From: an uncultured Lachnospiraceae bacterium
GTDB taxonomy: Bacteria > Bacillota > Clostridia > Lachnospirales > Lachnospiraceae
Assembly (NCBI GenBank): GCA_949471785.1
Contig: CASWRE010000021.1
Span: 1-55,516 of the forward strand
DNA: 55,516 nucleotides
Reading direction: 5' to 3'
Of the stretch, positions 54,698-55,516 are shown piece by piece. The notes beneath the pieces are model-generated. The model did not search any database. It was not told the DNA's origin and saw nothing but the letters and a program-made list of their open reading frames with translations. The stretch's first letter is position 1, and every line of letters begins with the position of its first letter. The position numbers and the translations under genes are program-made.

Positions 54698-54720
54698 TAA
54701 CCGTGAAGGTACTGAACAGA
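54698..54720. repeat. Partial copy of the MITE-like right end
   Basis: The 22 bp TAACCGTGAAGGTACTGAACAG differ at one base from the right end of the element at 12002-12134 (TAACTGTGAAGGTACTGAACAG). No left end is seen nearby, so this is a solitary half-element in the yebC leader. Confidence 0.6.
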
Positions 54721-54754
54721 TAAAATACATTATAGAAAAGAGGAGCGCCGGAAA

Positions 54755-55483
54755 ATGTCAGGACATTCAAAATTTGCAAATATAAAACACAAGAAAGAGA
54801 AAAACGACGCGAAAAAGGGTAAAATATTTACCATGATCGGCCGTGAAATCGTTGTAGCCGTAAAGGAAGGCGGCGCGGACCCTTCCAGCAACAGCAAGCT
54901 CCGGGACGTAATCGCTAAGGCAAAAGCCAACAATGTGCCCAACGATACCATAGAGCGAGGCATCAAAAAGGCCGCCGGCGACAGTGACGCAAACAATTAC
55001 GAGACTATTACTTATGAAGGCTACGGCCCCGGCGGCGTAGCTATTATTGTTAAAACGCTGACCGATAATAAAAATCGTACGGCCGCCAATGTGAGGAGCG
55101 CTTTTACCAAAGGTAAGGGCACTATGGGCACGCCGGGCTGCGTCTCCTTTATGTTTGACGAAAAAGGTCGCATTATCGTAGACAAAGAAGATTTCGAGAT
55201 GGATGCCGATGATCTTATGATGACGGCGCTGGACGCCGGGGCGGAAGATTTCTCGGAAGAGGAAGACTGTTTTGAGATTATTACGGCTCCCGACGATTTT
55301 TCCGCGGTACGTGAAGCGCTGGAAAAAGAAAACGTGGCGATGGCGGAAGCGGATGTGACGCTGATTCCGCAGAATTATGTGGAAGTCACGGACGAGGAGA
55401 ATCTCAGGAACCTGCAAAAAATCCTGGATCTGCTCGAAGATGACGATGACGTACAGGATGTCTATCATAATTGGGATGAATAG
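54755..55483 (+). CDS. YebC/PmpR-family DNA-binding or translation factor
   Basis: This 242-residue member of the YebC/TACO1 family starts [20 protein letters not shown]. It has the [20 protein letters not shown] and ENRT-like [14 protein letters not shown] segments in place. The family was described as transcription regulators; recent work assigns some members to translation of proline-rich or stalling sequences. The length is normal and the acidic C-terminal tail is typical. GAGG lies 10-14 bp ahead of the ATG. It is transcribed from its own promoter, and the gene is complete in the window. Confidence 0.93.
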   Translation: MSGHSKFANIKHKKEKNDAKKGKIFTMIGREIVVAVKEGGADPSSNSKLRDVIAKAKANNVPNDTIERGIKKAAGDSDANNYETITYEGYGPGGVAIIVKTLTDNKNRTAANVRSAFTKGKGTMGTPGCVSFMFDEKGRIIVDKEDFEMDADDLMMTALDAGAEDFSEEEDCFEIITAPDDFSAVREALEKENVAMAEADVTLIPQNYVEVTDEENLRNLQKILDLLEDDDDVQDVYHNWDE

Positions 55484-55516
55484 GCGGTAAAGCCTGTTAC
55501 TATATGAACAGCAGAA

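Noticed and set aside
1..55516. CRISPR arrays, tRNA or rRNA genes, prophage
   Set aside because: No regularly spaced repeats, cloverleaf-type genes or phage structural genes were noticed on reading both strands.

Overview
The window looks like chromosomal DNA of a strictly anaerobic, gut-type member of the Bacillota, most likely Lachnospiraceae. This is inferred from gene families and signals, not from a marker gene. The evidence is an oxygen-independent (Cbi-type) cobalamin pathway, Rex, the radical-SAM/TIGR03915-type DNA-repair pair, a Gram-positive type SOS box, strong AGGAGG ribosome-binding sites, TTGACA-17-TATAAT promoters, and surface proteins built from Amidase_6, SH3, Big_2 and Flg_new modules. 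No tRNA, rRNA, CRISPR array, intact IS element or prophage was seen.

Layout. 1-903: 3' end of a polysaccharide flippase. 971-2368 (minus): a rubredoxin-fused, GltB-like FMN oxidoreductase. 2596-19243: one long plus-strand cobalamin operon, in the order cbiD, cbiL, cbiF, cbiG, cbiH, a cbiJ-cbiE-cbiT fusion, cbiA, cobT, cobU, cobS, a short CobU-like protein, cobC, cbiB, cobD, cbiP, cbiC and an amidohydrolase. It covers ring contraction, amidation and nucleotide-loop assembly. It lacks a cobaltochelatase, a corrinoid adenosyltransferase, a cobalt transporter and any visible cobalamin riboswitch. A 133-bp MITE-like element with 15-bp inverted ends and 8-bp flanking repeats sits between cobU and cobS.

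19275-21559 (minus): a two-gene DNA-repair operon whose promoter carries a LexA/DinR-type box. 21759-26568: a TIM-barrel protein, a cytidylate-kinase-like protein and a large secreted amidase-like protein. 26690-30863: topoisomerase IV genes parE and parC. 30896-31890: a decayed stretch with an Rpn-family nuclease pseudogene. 31984-35473: an FGGY sugar kinase, isocitrate dehydrogenase and a Nudix hydrolase. 35547-38449: a pabA-pabB-pabC operon for p-aminobenzoate synthesis. It is preceded by a long hairpin with a U-tract that ends exactly at the pabA start codon. 38439-40349 (minus): an ABC-F ATPase.

40583-49334: the most unusual block, a six-gene phospho-signalling island. It encodes a zinc-ribbon/FHA protein, two PP2C phosphatases, a membrane serine protease with a cytoplasmic FHA domain, and two Ser/Thr kinases. 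The second kinase carries a roughly 770-residue predicted extracellular repeat domain, likely a beta-solenoid. Predicted topology places every kinase, phosphatase and FHA domain inside the cell, and the protease and solenoid outside. A putative DNA-binding protein (49371-50498, minus) faces the island. The window ends with rex, the NAD(P)HX-repair gene nnr, alr, a solitary mazF-like gene and a yebC-family gene.
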